DNA of 64,000 nucleotides from the IMG/VR virus record IMGVR_UViG_3300007712_000002, positions 28,504 to 92,503 of that record; one strand, 5' to 3'. The notes beneath the pieces were generated by a model. That model worked only from the letters and a program-made list of their open reading frames with translations. It was not told where the DNA came from and ran no database searches. How positions within the stretch are numbered: the first letter of the stretch is position 1; each line of letters begins with the position of its first letter. The translations under genes were made by a program, and so were the position numbers. Positions 1 to 8,134 of the stretch are shown here, one piece after another. Source of the stretch: a virus.

Positions 1-2
1 GA

Positions 3-455
3 TGGTATAACAAAGTCAAGGACAACTTATCAAATATTGTCCCTGCAATCAGTTATTATGAAAAAGAGCTAGAGGAAGCCCGCAAGGAAACATTCTTGTC
101 GGGTAACCTCGAAGCGAACAGCAAACGTATACCAGGTGATGTAGCTTATCGCTTTGCTCAGTTACAAGAGGTTGATGCTATCTTGGAATATCTCAACATC
201 GAACTTCGCAAGATACATCGTGAGAAGTATCGCAAATATCTTGAGCACTATAACAAAGCACTCAGCAGCCGTGATGCTGACAAGTTTGCGGAAGGCGACC
301 AGGACTACATTGACATGGAGCACTTGGTCAATGAGTTTGCACTCGTCCGCAACAAATATCTAGCCATCATGAAGGGACTGGATAACAAAAGCTTCCAAAT
401 TAACAATATCACCAAGCTTCGCACGGCGGGCATGGAAGATATCAGTCTAGATTGA
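3..455 (+). CDS. UvsY-like recombination mediator, 5' end cut by window
   Basis: The reading frame is open from base 3, so the start lies upstream of the window; 150 codons are visible. The product is charged and alpha-helical, and its C-terminus (...DNKSFQINNITKLRTAG) resembles the R/K-x-FQI-x-N pattern near the end of T4 UvsY, which loads the UvsX recombinase onto gp32-coated ssDNA. The presence of a UvsW-like helicase 3.5 kb downstream supports a T4-type recombination block. The similarity is weak and read by eye; another small helical DNA-metabolism protein is possible. Confidence 0.45.
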   Translation, partial: WYNKVKDNLSNIVPAISYYEKELEEARKETFLSGNLEANSKRIPGDVAYRFAQLQEVDAILEYLNIELRKIHREKYRKYLEHYNKALSSRDADKFAEGDQDYIDMEHLVNEFALVRNKYLAIMKGLDNKSFQINNITKLRTAGMEDISLD

Positions 456-505
456 CATGTTGGCGTCGTTCATGTATAGTCAATCAGAAAATAAAGGATT
501 CTAAC

Positions 506-742
506 GTGGATAACCTTATCCAAACAATCATGTATCTGCTCATCGGATACCTTGTTGGCATTTGGCTGGCCGCGCCAGGCATTTTTTCCTGGACGGTGAG
601 TGCAACACAGTGGGGCAACATCTTGGTCTACGTCTACATGTTGTTTTGGCCGTTCATACTTCTCTTCCACTTTGTCTTGTGGATCATCGCTATCGTGTTG
701 ATCTTCATCGTGGTTGCAATGATTTTGGAACGCTACTCCTAA
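506..742 (+). CDS. small two-helix membrane protein
   Basis: I take the GTG at 506 as start because AAAGG lies 7-8 bases upstream; the frame is open further upstream but has no better site. The 78-residue product has two hydrophobic segments, roughly residues 5-35 and 38-75, and almost no charged residues between them, so it should sit in the inner membrane. No family recognised; a holin-like or host-takeover role cannot be told apart from sequence. Confidence 0.6.
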   Translation: MDNLIQTIMYLLIGYLVGIWLAAPGIFSWTVSATQWGNILVYVYMLFWPFILLFHFVLWIIAIVLIFIVVAMILERYS

Positions 743-759
743 AAAAGTTGAAAGAGTGG

Positions 760-788
760 TTGACAAACCAAGCTACCTTGCTTATATT
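760..788 (+). promoter_or_regulatory. sigma70-type early promoter
   Basis: TTGACA at 760-765, 17-base spacer starting AACCAAG, TATATT at 783-788. It is one of a recurrent family here (TTGACAAACCAAG...TTGCtTATA) and lies just before the gene at 808. Confidence 0.75.
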
Positions 789-807
789 GGTAAGGTAAGC
801 AAAGGAG

Positions 808-1116
808 ATGGACATGGCATCCAAAATTGAAATGCTCGCTGCACTGACTCCAGGTTGCAATACTGCGTCTAGCCAGCCTGCAACGATCAGCAGCCGAAAG
901 TTTGATTTCGACAAGAGCAAGAACCTGTTCCTCGCCGAAGTCAGCGAACTCCAAATCCGCGAGATGGGCTGCTTCTACATTCGCAGTGCTCGCACTGGCG
1001 ACACTCGTCTGTTCATGCTCCAGAAAGTGGAGCGTGACGCAAGTGGCGAGGACATTCTCGCCTTTCACTACATCAGCCCGGGACAAGGTCTCAGTGCTGT
1101 TGTGTTCAACGACTAA
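808..1116 (+). CDS. small early protein of unknown function
   Basis: A 102-residue soluble protein with a good ribosome site (AAAGGAGA 6 bases before the ATG) behind a near-consensus promoter. There are no recognisable motifs; the C-terminal half alternates strands and turns (VSELQIREMGCFYIRSA, then LFMLQKVERD). Promoter type and size fit an early host-takeover gene, but that is inference only. Confidence 0.6.
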   Translation: MDMASKIEMLAALTPGCNTASSQPATISSRKFDFDKSKNLFLAEVSELQIREMGCFYIRSARTGDTRLFMLQKVERDASGEDILAFHYISPGQGLSAVVFND

Positions 1117-1135
1117 ACCTCAAAAAGGAACTAAC

Positions 1136-1249
1136 ATGGATATCTTGATTGTTTTGGTAGCTTGCCCGCTTCTGGCGCTTGGAATTGGTTACCTCTATGC
1201 ACTGAAGATTGGTGCAGAACATCGTCCTGAATACGATAAAATTGCTTGA
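1136..1249 (+). CDS. 37-residue single-pass membrane peptide
   Basis: ATG at 1136 follows AAAAAGGA by 6 bases. The product is one hydrophobic helix (ILIVLVACPLLALGIGYLY) and a short charged tail. It is likely co-transcribed with the gene at 808. Function unknown. Confidence 0.55.
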   Translation: MDILIVLVACPLLALGIGYLYALKIGAEHRPEYDKIA

Positions 1250-1275
1250 CGCCCCGGGGCGTCTCGCAGTATACT
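1246..1275 (+). promoter_or_regulatory. sigma70-type early promoter
   Basis: TTGACG at 1246-1251 and TATACT at 1270-1275 with an 18-base spacer, overlapping the end of the preceding peptide gene and reading into the gene at 1314. Confidence 0.6.
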
Positions 1276-1313
1276 AACAACATTAGAAGTATTACAAATC
1301 AGAAGGAAGTCCG

Positions 1314-2087
1314 ATGATTGGATATCGCCCTACAAAAGAAAAATATCCCCTGATGGAGGCACTTGCTGTCGCCGTTGCGATTGATCGCGAACAAGGCTTT
1401 ATCAAGTCCAACCAGGGATACTACGATCAAGATACTGATCAGCGTGTTGATGACAACCGCACGGTTGCTCTCCGCACGTTGCGGGTTCGCCACGGCGCCA
1501 AACCACAGACCAATGGTGATGGTGTGGAACTTTATCGTGTCGAAACCACATCAGAAGATGAACAGAAGGCACAGGAAATCTTCAGCTACTTTGACCAGGT
1601 CTTGCTCATGGACAAGATGGCCGATAACCTTGTCAAGCATGGCCGTGACGGCCTGATCAATGACTACAATCTCCAGTTGAGCAGGATGTTTGACAAAGGT
1701 GAGATTGACGTTAACAAAGAGCTGGCTATGATTGTCAGCCTTCCCAACAGCCGTCGGATGGCCGACAAGCGCGACCAAATGGATGAGTTTCATGCCAGCC
1801 ATAAAGCCAACGGCTACGTTGGTGATTTGCGTCAACGTATCAAGGTCGTGGCCCGGGTCATGGACGTCAAGTTTCTCCCCCGTCATCATATTCATCTTGC
1901 GACAGTTGTTACTGAAGATGAAAAGCTTATCAAGTTCTTCATGAACGAGAAGCTGGGTGATATGGCCCGCACGATCAATGGCAAGACTATTGAGATCACG
2001 GGCACGGTCAAGAAGCAGGAAGTCAATGATTTTACTGGCTGCCAGGAAACAGTGATCAACCGTGTCAAGATCGGAGAAACCCAGTAA
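1314..2087 (+). CDS. conserved-looking phage protein, possible OB-fold C-terminus
   Basis: 257 residues, ATG 6 bases after AGAAGGAAG. The N-terminal two thirds is helical and charged. Residues about 170-255 alternate short strands in an OB-like pattern (RQRIKVVARVMDV, HLATVVTEDEKLIKFF, GKTIEITGTVKKQ, TVINRVKIGET), which would fit nucleic-acid binding. The gene has its own promoter and is closed by a rho-independent terminator, so it is expressed as a single early unit. The fold assignment is inference. Confidence 0.55.
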   Translation: MIGYRPTKEKYPLMEALAVAVAIDREQGFIKSNQGYYDQDTDQRVDDNRTVALRTLRVRHGAKPQTNGDGVELYRVETTSEDEQKAQEIFSYFDQVLLMDKMADNLVKHGRDGLINDYNLQLSRMFDKGEIDVNKELAMIVSLPNSRRMADKRDQMDEFHASHKANGYVGDLRQRIKVVARVMDVKFLPRHHIHLATVVTEDEKLIKFFMNEKLGDMARTINGKTIEITGTVKKQEVNDFTGCQETVINRVKIGETQ

Positions 2088-2108
2088 CCCACTGAAAATA
2101 AAACAGAC

Positions 2109-2134
2109 AAAGGCGCTCCAAGGGGCGCCTTTGT
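2109..2134 (+). terminator. rho-independent terminator
   Basis: AAAGGCGC (2109-2116) pairs with GCGCCTTT (2125-2132) around an 8-base loop that can itself pair further; T-rich downstream. It lies between the gene ending at 2087 and the next promoter. Confidence 0.75.
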
Positions 2135-2136
2135 CA

Positions 2137-2165
2137 TTGACACTACCAATACCTTTTGCTAGATT
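2137..2165 (+). promoter_or_regulatory. sigma70-type early promoter
   Basis: TTGACA 2137-2142, 17-base spacer, TAGATT 2160-2165; directly after the terminator and 26 bases before the ATPase start. Confidence 0.6.
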
Positions 2166-2190
2166 ACATGGGTAAGCAATAGGAGATAAA

Positions 2191-3222
2191 ATGACCGAGA
2201 TCATTGTCAAGCGTGGACGTTACGGAGAGCAAGAAATTGTCAACCAGCCGTTCACCATGGAGCTCAGCCCGCGCATGGGCAAGAAGGGCATGTATGTCAC
2301 AGTTGACGGCACGCCGATCGGACAAAAGCGCAAGGTGCGGGTCCTGATCGACAGCGAAAACGATGTCAAACTCAATGATAGCACCGCTGTTATCCGTCCC
2401 GTGGAAGCACAGGCCGAACCTGAAGTCCAAGCCGAGACTGACGAGCAGATCATGGATCGTATGCGTGAAAAGTTTCAAGTGCTGGATGGTATGACCATGG
2501 CGGCAGTTGAAGGCCATGTCCGCGCTATGATCGTTACAGGTCCTCCTGGTGTTGGCAAAAGCTTTGGTATCGAAACCACGCTGGAGAGCCTGGATGTCAT
2601 GGACAAGGTCACTGACACCGAATTGCATGATGAGACTGCGAAGCGCGGCGTCGAGAAGGTCGCAAGTGCAAGCGCACTGGGCCTTTACCAATTGCTTTGG
2701 GAATACCGTGCAGAAGGAAGCCTGCTTGTTCTGGACGATAGCGACAGCGTCCTAAATGACGAAGCTGGCATCAACATGCTCAAAGCTGCCACTGACTCGG
2801 GCAAGAAGCGCAAGTTGACCTGGCGCACTGAAAGCCGTGTGCTTGAAGATCGCGGCATACCTGACGAGTTCGAGTTTGAAGGTAGCATTATCTTTGTTAC
2901 CAACCTTGACTTTGAAAAGTCGCGCGGCAAGATTGGTGAGCACCTCAAGGCTATTGTTAGCCGCTGCCACTACCTGGACATGGGTATCCACGACAGCCAT
3001 GAAAAGTTTCTCCGCTGCAAGCAGATTGTGCGTGATGGAATGTTGACGTCCTACAAGTTTGATGATGTGATGATTGATCGTATCCTCACTTACATCGAGG
3101 TCAACCAGAAGTCACTGCGCGAACTTAGCCTGCGTATGGTCAAGAAGATTGCGGACCTTGCTCGCATGGATCCTGATAGTTGGCAGACGTATGCAGACCA
3201 GACTTGCTTGCGGGGGAAGTGA
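2191..3222 (+). CDS. AAA+ ATPase (MoxR/CbbQ-like)
   Basis: 343 residues; ATG follows AGGAGATAAA. Walker A GPPGVGKS lies near residue 117, Walker B LLVLDDSD near residue 175, and a sensor-1-like stretch IIFVTNLDF near residue 238. The N-terminal ~90 residues form a separate beta-rich segment. Such stand-alone AAA+ proteins occur in T4-superfamily phages; substrate is unknown. It may act as a remodelling ATPase or as a clamp-loader-like factor. First gene of a three-gene run with the two small genes that follow. Confidence 0.85.
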   Translation: MTEIIVKRGRYGEQEIVNQPFTMELSPRMGKKGMYVTVDGTPIGQKRKVRVLIDSENDVKLNDSTAVIRPVEAQAEPEVQAETDEQIMDRMREKFQVLDGMTMAAVEGHVRAMIVTGPPGVGKSFGIETTLESLDVMDKVTDTELHDETAKRGVEKVASASALGLYQLLWEYRAEGSLLVLDDSDSVLNDEAGINMLKAATDSGKKRKLTWRTESRVLEDRGIPDEFEFEGSIIFVTNLDFEKSRGKIGEHLKAIVSRCHYLDMGIHDSHEKFLRCKQIVRDGMLTSYKFDDVMIDRILTYIEVNQKSLRELSLRMVKKIADLARMDPDSWQTYADQTCLRGK

Positions 3223-3223
3223 C

Positions 3224-3532
3224 ATGAACCTGGAATCGCTTCGTGAATATGCTGATCTGCAGGAGGAAGTCCTGCAGATCGCACAGTGTATTGTGGATAC
3301 AGAAGCGTCTGATCCACAGGAAAACGCAGGCGAGCCGCTCAGAGCATACAGATTTACACCTGAACTCTACGTCACTGAAGTGGACCTTTCGCCTATTAAC
3401 CAAGGCATGATCTCGATCCACTATGTGGAAGACTGGGGACAGGCTGGCAGTGAGAGCAAAATCTTGCATCGCACCATTGAAGAGTTCTGTGATCCTAAAT
3501 ACCTTTTTAAATCGATAGAAGATGGAAACTGA
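3224..3532 (+). CDS. small protein of unknown function
   Basis: 102 residues, ATG one base after the preceding stop codon and 6 bases after GGGGGAAG, so translation is probably coupled to the ATPase. N-terminal helix (LREYADLQEEVLQIAQ) then a strand-rich part. No family recognised. Confidence 0.6.
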   Translation: MNLESLREYADLQEEVLQIAQCIVDTEASDPQENAGEPLRAYRFTPELYVTEVDLSPINQGMISIHYVEDWGQAGSESKILHRTIEEFCDPKYLFKSIEDGN

Positions 3533-3534
3533 TT

Positions 3535-3798
3535 ATGAATATACCAGATGGTATTGATGGATGGGATTTTGATTTTGATAATACAGTTGTCTTCTATCAT
3601 GATAGTCATGTCCAAATGAAAGACATGAAATCCTGGTTCAGATCATTTTTAAATGACGAAGTGCGTTATGTTCCCGTCGCGCGGTCCGGACCATCAGGAC
3701 CATATTCTTGGTGGTTCGAACTTACAGATAACGACTTTGTTATGCTCAAAATAGTATTATCAATCACTGAACCTTCTGCTCCACCACGAACATTCTAA
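3535..3798 (+). CDS. small protein of unknown function
   Basis: 87 residues, starting 2 bases after the preceding stop. Rich in aromatic residues and Asp (DGWDFDFDNTVVFYHD). No recognisable motif. Probably in the same transcript as the ATPase. Confidence 0.5.
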   Translation: MNIPDGIDGWDFDFDNTVVFYHDSHVQMKDMKSWFRSFLNDEVRYVPVARSGPSGPYSWWFELTDNDFVMLKIVLSITEPSAPPRTF

Positions 3799-3815
3799 TT
3801 ACTCAAAGTATCTTC

Positions 3816-3844
3816 TTGACATCATTAAAGAATAAATGTATGTT
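3816..3844 (+). promoter_or_regulatory. sigma70-type promoter with no protein gene directly after it
   Basis: TTGACA 3816-3821, 17-base spacer, TATGTT 3839-3844. The next protein gene has its own promoter 100 bases on, so this one may serve a short RNA. Confidence 0.55.
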
Positions 3845-3851
3845 ATGAATT

Positions 3852-3928
3852 AACCAGCCAGTATCATCTCCTTTCCATCATTGCGTCCCTGGTTGGTCAA
3901 GCGGGTCGGGCAAGAGTCCGACCCGCAC
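3852..3928 (+). ncRNA. possible short RNA ending in a perfect hairpin
   Basis: Downstream of the promoter at 3816 there is no open frame of note, but GCGGGTCGG (3901-3909) pairs perfectly with CCGACCCGC (3918-3926) around an 8-base loop. There is no U-run after the stem, so it may be a processing or regulatory hairpin and not a classical terminator. Confidence 0.35.
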
Positions 3929-3945
3929 TCATCTATGATAAGTAT

Positions 3946-3974
3946 TTGACAATCATAGATAAAAAGTGTATTAT
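3946..3974 (+). promoter_or_regulatory. promoter of uvsW, 7 bases from the ATG
   Basis: TTGACA 3946-3951, 17-base spacer, TATTAT 3969-3974, ATG at 3982. Transcription should start at or next to the A of the ATG, giving a leaderless message; no Shine-Dalgarno sequence is present. Confidence 0.7.
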
Positions 3975-3981
3975 TATTAAC

Positions 3982-5565
3982 ATGGAAGCAAAAATCGAGC
4001 TGCTCGATGAAGTGAATTGTAAAATTCACGGTCTTAACACGTCTACTAGGCGCAAGTTACATGATGAGTTTAGCTTCATGCTACCTCATGCTTATCACGT
4101 CCCGGCTTTTAAAATGGGTAGATGGGACGGCAAGACCAACTTCTTCGCTCTAGGCGGCAAAACATATGTAAATTTGTTAGAAGATATTCTGCCCTCGCTC
4201 CTTGAAGAAGGATACGAGGTCAGTCTAATTGACAATCGCAATAAGTATGATCTAGAACTCACTCCAATTGATGTAGATCACTTTGCGGATCGTGTATGGC
4301 CTGAAGGTCATCCAGTCGCCGGCGAACCTGTTATATTGCGCGACTATCAACTAGAGATCATCAATAACTTTTTGAAGAACCAATCCAGTGTTCAAGAAGT
4401 AGCAACAGGAGCAGGCAAGACACTTATTACAGCCGCCCTGAGCGACCTCATCGAGCGCAGTATGACAGAAGAACAGTTAGTGATGCACAAGCTAACAACT
4501 GGCAGCGACGGCGGCGCTAGAACTATTGTGGTTGTGCCAAACAAAGGCTTGGTTACCCAAACAGAAGAAGACTACCAAAATCTGGGTCTGGATGTGGGAG
4601 TATATTATGGTGATCGCAAAGAATACAATCGCACCCACACCATCTGCACTTGGCAAAGCCTAGAGATCATACAGAAGAATTTCAAGAACGGCAAAAGCGA
4701 CATGAGTCTAGAGGACTTCACACGTGGAGTCATGGCAGTGATTGTTGATGAGGCACACGGCGCCAAGGCTGATGTCCTCAAGGCCATGCTGGTCGGCGCG
4801 TTCCGTAACATACCAATACGTTGGGGGCTAACGGGCACCATACCCCCTGAAGAACACGCCGCAGTGGGCCTCAAGGTATCGTTGGGGCCAGTTGTGGGAG
4901 AGCTAGCAGCCGCTACACTACAAGCTGACGGGGTGCTATCAAACTGTCACGTTGACATAATACAGATGCAAGACAATGTGCTTTATGATAACTATCAGAG
5001 TGAGTTGAGTTATCTTACCACTGACAGCGCAAGACTAGACTACATGGCAGAATTTATCATGGCTATCGCTGGTGAAGAAAATACACTCGTGTTAGTCGAT
5101 AGGGTAAAGGCTGGACGAGGCCTACTAGAGAGGCTACCTGAAGACCGAACCGTGTTTGTTAGTGGCGAGATGAAGAACGAAGACCGCCGCGGACATTACA
5201 AAGATATTTCAAACAGCGATGGAAAGATCATCGTTGCAACCTACGGGGTCGCGGCCGTGGGTATTAACGTTCCCCGAATTTTCAATATGGTGCTTGTGGA
5301 ACCTGGCAAGAGCTTTATCCGTGTGATTCAAAGTATCGGGCGCGGATTGCGCCGTGCTGAGGATAAAGATTTCGTCAACATTTACGACATTTGTAGTTCA
5401 GCCAAGTTTAGTAAACGCCATCTCACGTCAAGGAAGAAGTTTTATAAAAAGGCCGAGTATCCTTTCAAGATCAACAAAGTAGATTGGCGACAAGACCAAA
5501 AACTGATTCGTGAATTAGGGAAACGAGTATTAAAGGAACCCCAAGTTGAAAATCTTAACCAGTGA
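3982..5565 (+). CDS. uvsW: UvsW-type DNA/RNA-DNA helicase
   Basis: 527 residues. N-terminal ~95 residues match the UvsW DNA-binding domain (FKMGRWDGKTNFF, like the RYGNWDGRIRLL segment of T4). Superfamily 2 helicase motifs follow: I ATGAGKT near residue 145, II VDEAHG near 257, III LTGTI near 285, VI QSIGRGLRR near 455. In T4 UvsW unwinds R-loops and branched DNA at stalled forks and drives the switch from origin- to recombination-dependent replication. I start at ATG 3982; the frame runs further upstream only through the promoter. Confidence 0.93.
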   Translation: MEAKIELLDEVNCKIHGLNTSTRRKLHDEFSFMLPHAYHVPAFKMGRWDGKTNFFALGGKTYVNLLEDILPSLLEEGYEVSLIDNRNKYDLELTPIDVDHFADRVWPEGHPVAGEPVILRDYQLEIINNFLKNQSSVQEVATGAGKTLITAALSDLIERSMTEEQLVMHKLTTGSDGGARTIVVVPNKGLVTQTEEDYQNLGLDVGVYYGDRKEYNRTHTICTWQSLEIIQKNFKNGKSDMSLEDFTRGVMAVIVDEAHGAKADVLKAMLVGAFRNIPIRWGLTGTIPPEEHAAVGLKVSLGPVVGELAAATLQADGVLSNCHVDIIQMQDNVLYDNYQSELSYLTTDSARLDYMAEFIMAIAGEENTLVLVDRVKAGRGLLERLPEDRTVFVSGEMKNEDRRGHYKDISNSDGKIIVATYGVAAVGINVPRIFNMVLVEPGKSFIRVIQSIGRGLRRAEDKDFVNIYDICSSAKFSKRHLTSRKKFYKKAEYPFKINKVDWRQDQKLIRELGKRVLKEPQVENLNQ

Positions 5566-6046
5566 AAATCAAACTTACGAGTTGGATTTCGTACCTGATG
5601 AGATTGATGATATTCGCTATTGCGTTCTCGATTACAGTGACAAGCAAAATCCTGATTACTACTTTATGCCGCTCGTATTTTTGGAGATCTTCAATGCTCC
5701 AGCAGCAGTATTACAAGTGGGTGATTATACATTTAAGATGCCTATTGACTGGAGTTTGATCATATGTGACAGCGAAATTGGTGAGCCTGAAGTTATACCT
5801 ATCACGTCACTTAATGACAGAGGGTTTTCAGCGTTTACTATTAATCCTATCTCAAGCTACATGCCCAGCTATCAAACCATTGAAATCGTCAATGTATACA
5901 GCGAGGTTAAATGGCATTTTCCTAAACTCAAACAAGGACATTTGTTAGCAGTGCCAATGGGAGATCAAGACGGATCAAACTGCGCGTTCTTTGTCAAAGA
6001 AACCAGCAAGGTTCCTGATGTGCTCGACATAAGCGAACTATGGTAG
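5546..6046 (+). CDS. conserved phage protein of unknown function
   Basis: 166 residues, TTG start at 5546 supported by AAAGGA 8 bases upstream; overlaps the end of uvsW by 20 bases. Strand-rich, with a well-marked core (MPIDWSLIICDSEIGE, then ITSLNDRGFSAFTINPI, then VKWHFPKLKQGHLLAVP). I recognise no function; its place between UvsW and a gp62-like gene suggests a role in replication or late transcription. Confidence 0.7.
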   Translation: MKILTSENQTYELDFVPDEIDDIRYCVLDYSDKQNPDYYFMPLVFLEIFNAPAAVLQVGDYTFKMPIDWSLIICDSEIGEPEVIPITSLNDRGFSAFTINPISSYMPSYQTIEIVNVYSEVKWHFPKLKQGHLLAVPMGDQDGSNCAFFVKETSKVPDVLDISELW

Positions 6047-6206
6047 ACCGTGCAATTGTATACGCCCCCTATCTACCACTCTTCCCAGGTCAGCTAACGA
6101 CATTGGATGGATCAAAACACTATAATGACCGCCCGTATATGTGTATAATGAATATGTTAGGTCTATTGAATAACGGAAAAACGAGATGCCAACAATTAAA
6201 GAAGAG

Positions 6207-6653
6207 ATGTCTGCGATTGATTTACGCAAGTATAATTGGTATGCCAATCTCAATGAAGACGACAAAAAAGAGTTGAGCATGTGGGTCCTCATGCGTTACT
6301 GTTCTAGCACGAGCAGTAAGGTTGATGACATCAACCATTTTTATCTCAATATGACAAACGAACTAGTCAACGTCAATTTTAACGATCTGCGTCACTATCC
6401 TGATTTGCAGTTTCGTCTCATGCAATGTGTTGGTATTGGCAGTAACCAGTTTCACGCTTGGATCAAACCTGGCAAGAGAAAGAAGTCAAGCAAGGGCAAT
6501 GCAAAGCTTGAGGAATTCTATCTTGGTCTATACCCTCATCTAAAAGACGATGAGTTGGCAATGGCATTGGATTCAATGAGCGAACAAGACGTTCGCGATA
6601 TGCTTGAGGACGCCGGCATACCCAAGAACAAGGTAAAAGAATATCTCAAATGA
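6207..6653 (+). CDS. gp62-like clamp-loader small subunit
   Basis: I prefer the ATG at 6207, which follows AAGAAGAG; an in-frame ATG at 6186 is possible. The 148-residue product is helical, with a central WIKPGKRKK segment followed by repeated short helices, a layout like T4 gp62, the non-ATPase partner of gp44 in the sliding-clamp loader. The C-terminal part (LEEFYLGLYPHLKDDELAMA) resembles cyanophage gp62 proteins. gp44 and gp45 are not in the window. Assignment is by pattern, not by search. Confidence 0.5.
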   Translation: MSAIDLRKYNWYANLNEDDKKELSMWVLMRYCSSTSSKVDDINHFYLNMTNELVNVNFNDLRHYPDLQFRLMQCVGIGSNQFHAWIKPGKRKKSSKGNAKLEEFYLGLYPHLKDDELAMALDSMSEQDVRDMLEDAGIPKNKVKEYLK

Positions 6654-7324
6654 CTTTCAAGTGTGAGTATTGTGGAAATACCTTCAAGCGCGAAAGCTCA
6701 TTGACTAATCACATGTGTAAGATCAAGAAGCGTTTCCTTCAACGCGACGAGCAACATGTTAAATTGGGCCTGAAGTTTTTTGATGATTGGTATCGTATCG
6801 CTATGGGCGCTAGTGGTCATAAAACATACGAACAATTTGCAAAAAGTCAATATTATGGGGCTTTTGTTCGTTTTGGACTTTACGTTCTCGAAACCCGCGT
6901 GTTAGCACCAGAGCGTTATCTAAGCTGGCTGATACGTGAGAAGACGCCCGTAGACAGGTGGTGCAAGGACAGCATATACAACCAATATCTGGCTGAACAA
7001 AGCAAACGGGAAACAGCAGAGCGCGCTCTAGAGCGTTTTGTTATACATGCTGATAGCTGGTCAGAACGCACAGGATATCACTGGACAGAATACTGGCGCG
7101 AGGTCAAACCACATACGTTGGTCAATGATATAAAAATGGGCAAGGTATCTCCATGGGTATTTCTAGGATACAGCAAAGCCAAAGACGCTCTTGATGAATT
7201 ACCAAATGAACTGTTAAATGATATTGCTGAGACAATTGATCTCTCTTATTGGCAACGCAAATTAGAACTGAACCAAAGAGACGTTAAGTGGATTGAAGGA
7301 ATATTAGATGTCAAAACAACCTAA
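6650..7324 (+). CDS. C2H2 zinc-finger protein
   Basis: 224 residues; its ATG overlaps the preceding TGA (ATGA coupling). Residues 4-23 form a C2H2 finger, C-x2-C-x12-H-x3/4-C/H (CEYCGNTFKRESSLTNHMC). The rest is helical with many Trp and charged residues, including RYLSWLIREKTPVDRW. Similar finger proteins occur in T4-superfamily phages next to replication genes; function unknown. Confidence 0.7.
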   Translation: MTFKCEYCGNTFKRESSLTNHMCKIKKRFLQRDEQHVKLGLKFFDDWYRIAMGASGHKTYEQFAKSQYYGAFVRFGLYVLETRVLAPERYLSWLIREKTPVDRWCKDSIYNQYLAEQSKRETAERALERFVIHADSWSERTGYHWTEYWREVKPHTLVNDIKMGKVSPWVFLGYSKAKDALDELPNELLNDIAETIDLSYWQRKLELNQRDVKWIEGILDVKTT

Positions 7325-7547
7325 GTATTTGTTCCTTCCAATAAAAGCAATTGCGTCAGATAGCAGAATCGATTCAGATCAAGACCAAGTCATGATTTTA
7401 TTATCTGATTACACTTATTGGGGCCATCCAAAAATTAATAAGGCTTTGGAAAAATGGTGTGATGAATATGGCGCCGTCCTGGATGGATTGACATTGGTTT
7501 TTCCTGATGATGAAACATTTTTGTTATTTAAGATGACATGGGTATGA
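7308..7547 (+). CDS. small protein of unknown function
   Basis: 79 residues, overlapping the zinc-finger gene by 17 bases, with AAGGAATATTAG before the ATG. No recognisable motif; acidic, with a short hydrophobic core. Confidence 0.5.
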   Translation: MSKQPKYLFLPIKAIASDSRIDSDQDQVMILLSDYTYWGHPKINKALEKWCDEYGAVLDGLTLVFPDDETFLLFKMTWV

Positions 7548-7552
7548 TATAA

Positions 7553-8134
7553 ATGAAACCAGCAGTAACAGATATCGATATTGACACACCAGATCGTGAC
7601 AAAATTCTAAAGCTATTTCGTCATACAATCGCAAGCAACCACAGTGGTAAAAAACCCAGGGCTCATAATACTGGTGTATATTTCCATCGTGTGCCAGAAG
7701 ATCCTTTAACTGGTCGTTGTAGCATTGATTACCAAGAAGCCGAGGATTTGGGATATTTCAAAATTGATGTTCTCAATGTCGGTATCTATAAGGATGTAAA
7801 AGATGAACAGCACATGAATCAATTGCTTGAACGAGAGCCTGTGTGGGAATTGTTAGAGGAAAAAGATTTCTGTGATATGCTATTCCACATACGTGGACAC
7901 CATGACATTTGTCGTCAAATGAAGCCACGCAATGTTGAGCAATTAGCAGCGGTTTTGGCTATGATTCGACCAGCAAAAAGATCACTTGTTGGTAAGGAGT
8001 GGGATCATGTCATGAAACATGTCTGGACCCGCCCACGTAACGACGATTACTACTTTAAGAAAAGCCATGCTGTCGGCTATGCAATGGCTGTCAAATTACA
8101 TATGAATTTATTGGTTGAAAAAATAAATGAATAA
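7553..8134 (+). CDS. short DnaE-like protein (fingers-region remnant)
   Basis: 193 residues that follow the fingers region of bacterial DNA polymerase III alpha: DIDIDTPDR at the start, AHNTGVYF, then LGYFKIDVLNVGIY (compare GLVKFDFLGL), a P-x-NVEQLAAVLAMIRPAKR stretch (compare LIALVALFRPGPL) and FKKSHAVGYAMA (compare FNKSHAAAYA). The PHP domain, the C-terminal domains and the long palm insert are absent. It may be a structural helper of the phage polymerase or an inhibitor of the host replisome. See findings. Confidence 0.6.
   Translation: MKPAVTDIDIDTPDRDKILKLFRHTIASNHSGKKPRAHNTGVYFHRVPEDPLTGRCSIDYQEAEDLGYFKIDVLNVGIYKDVKDEQHMNQLLEREPVWELLEEKDFCDMLFHIRGHHDICRQMKPRNVEQLAAVLAMIRPAKRSLVGKEWDHVMKHVWTRPRNDDYYFKKSHAVGYAMAVKLHMNLLVEKINE

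Noticed and set aside
6040-6276. 78-codon frame starting at the stop of the preceding gene
   Set aside because: It overlaps the gp62-like gene by 70 bases in another frame, lacks a ribosome site and has no protein-like pattern; the 6047-6206 stretch is better seen as a leader region.
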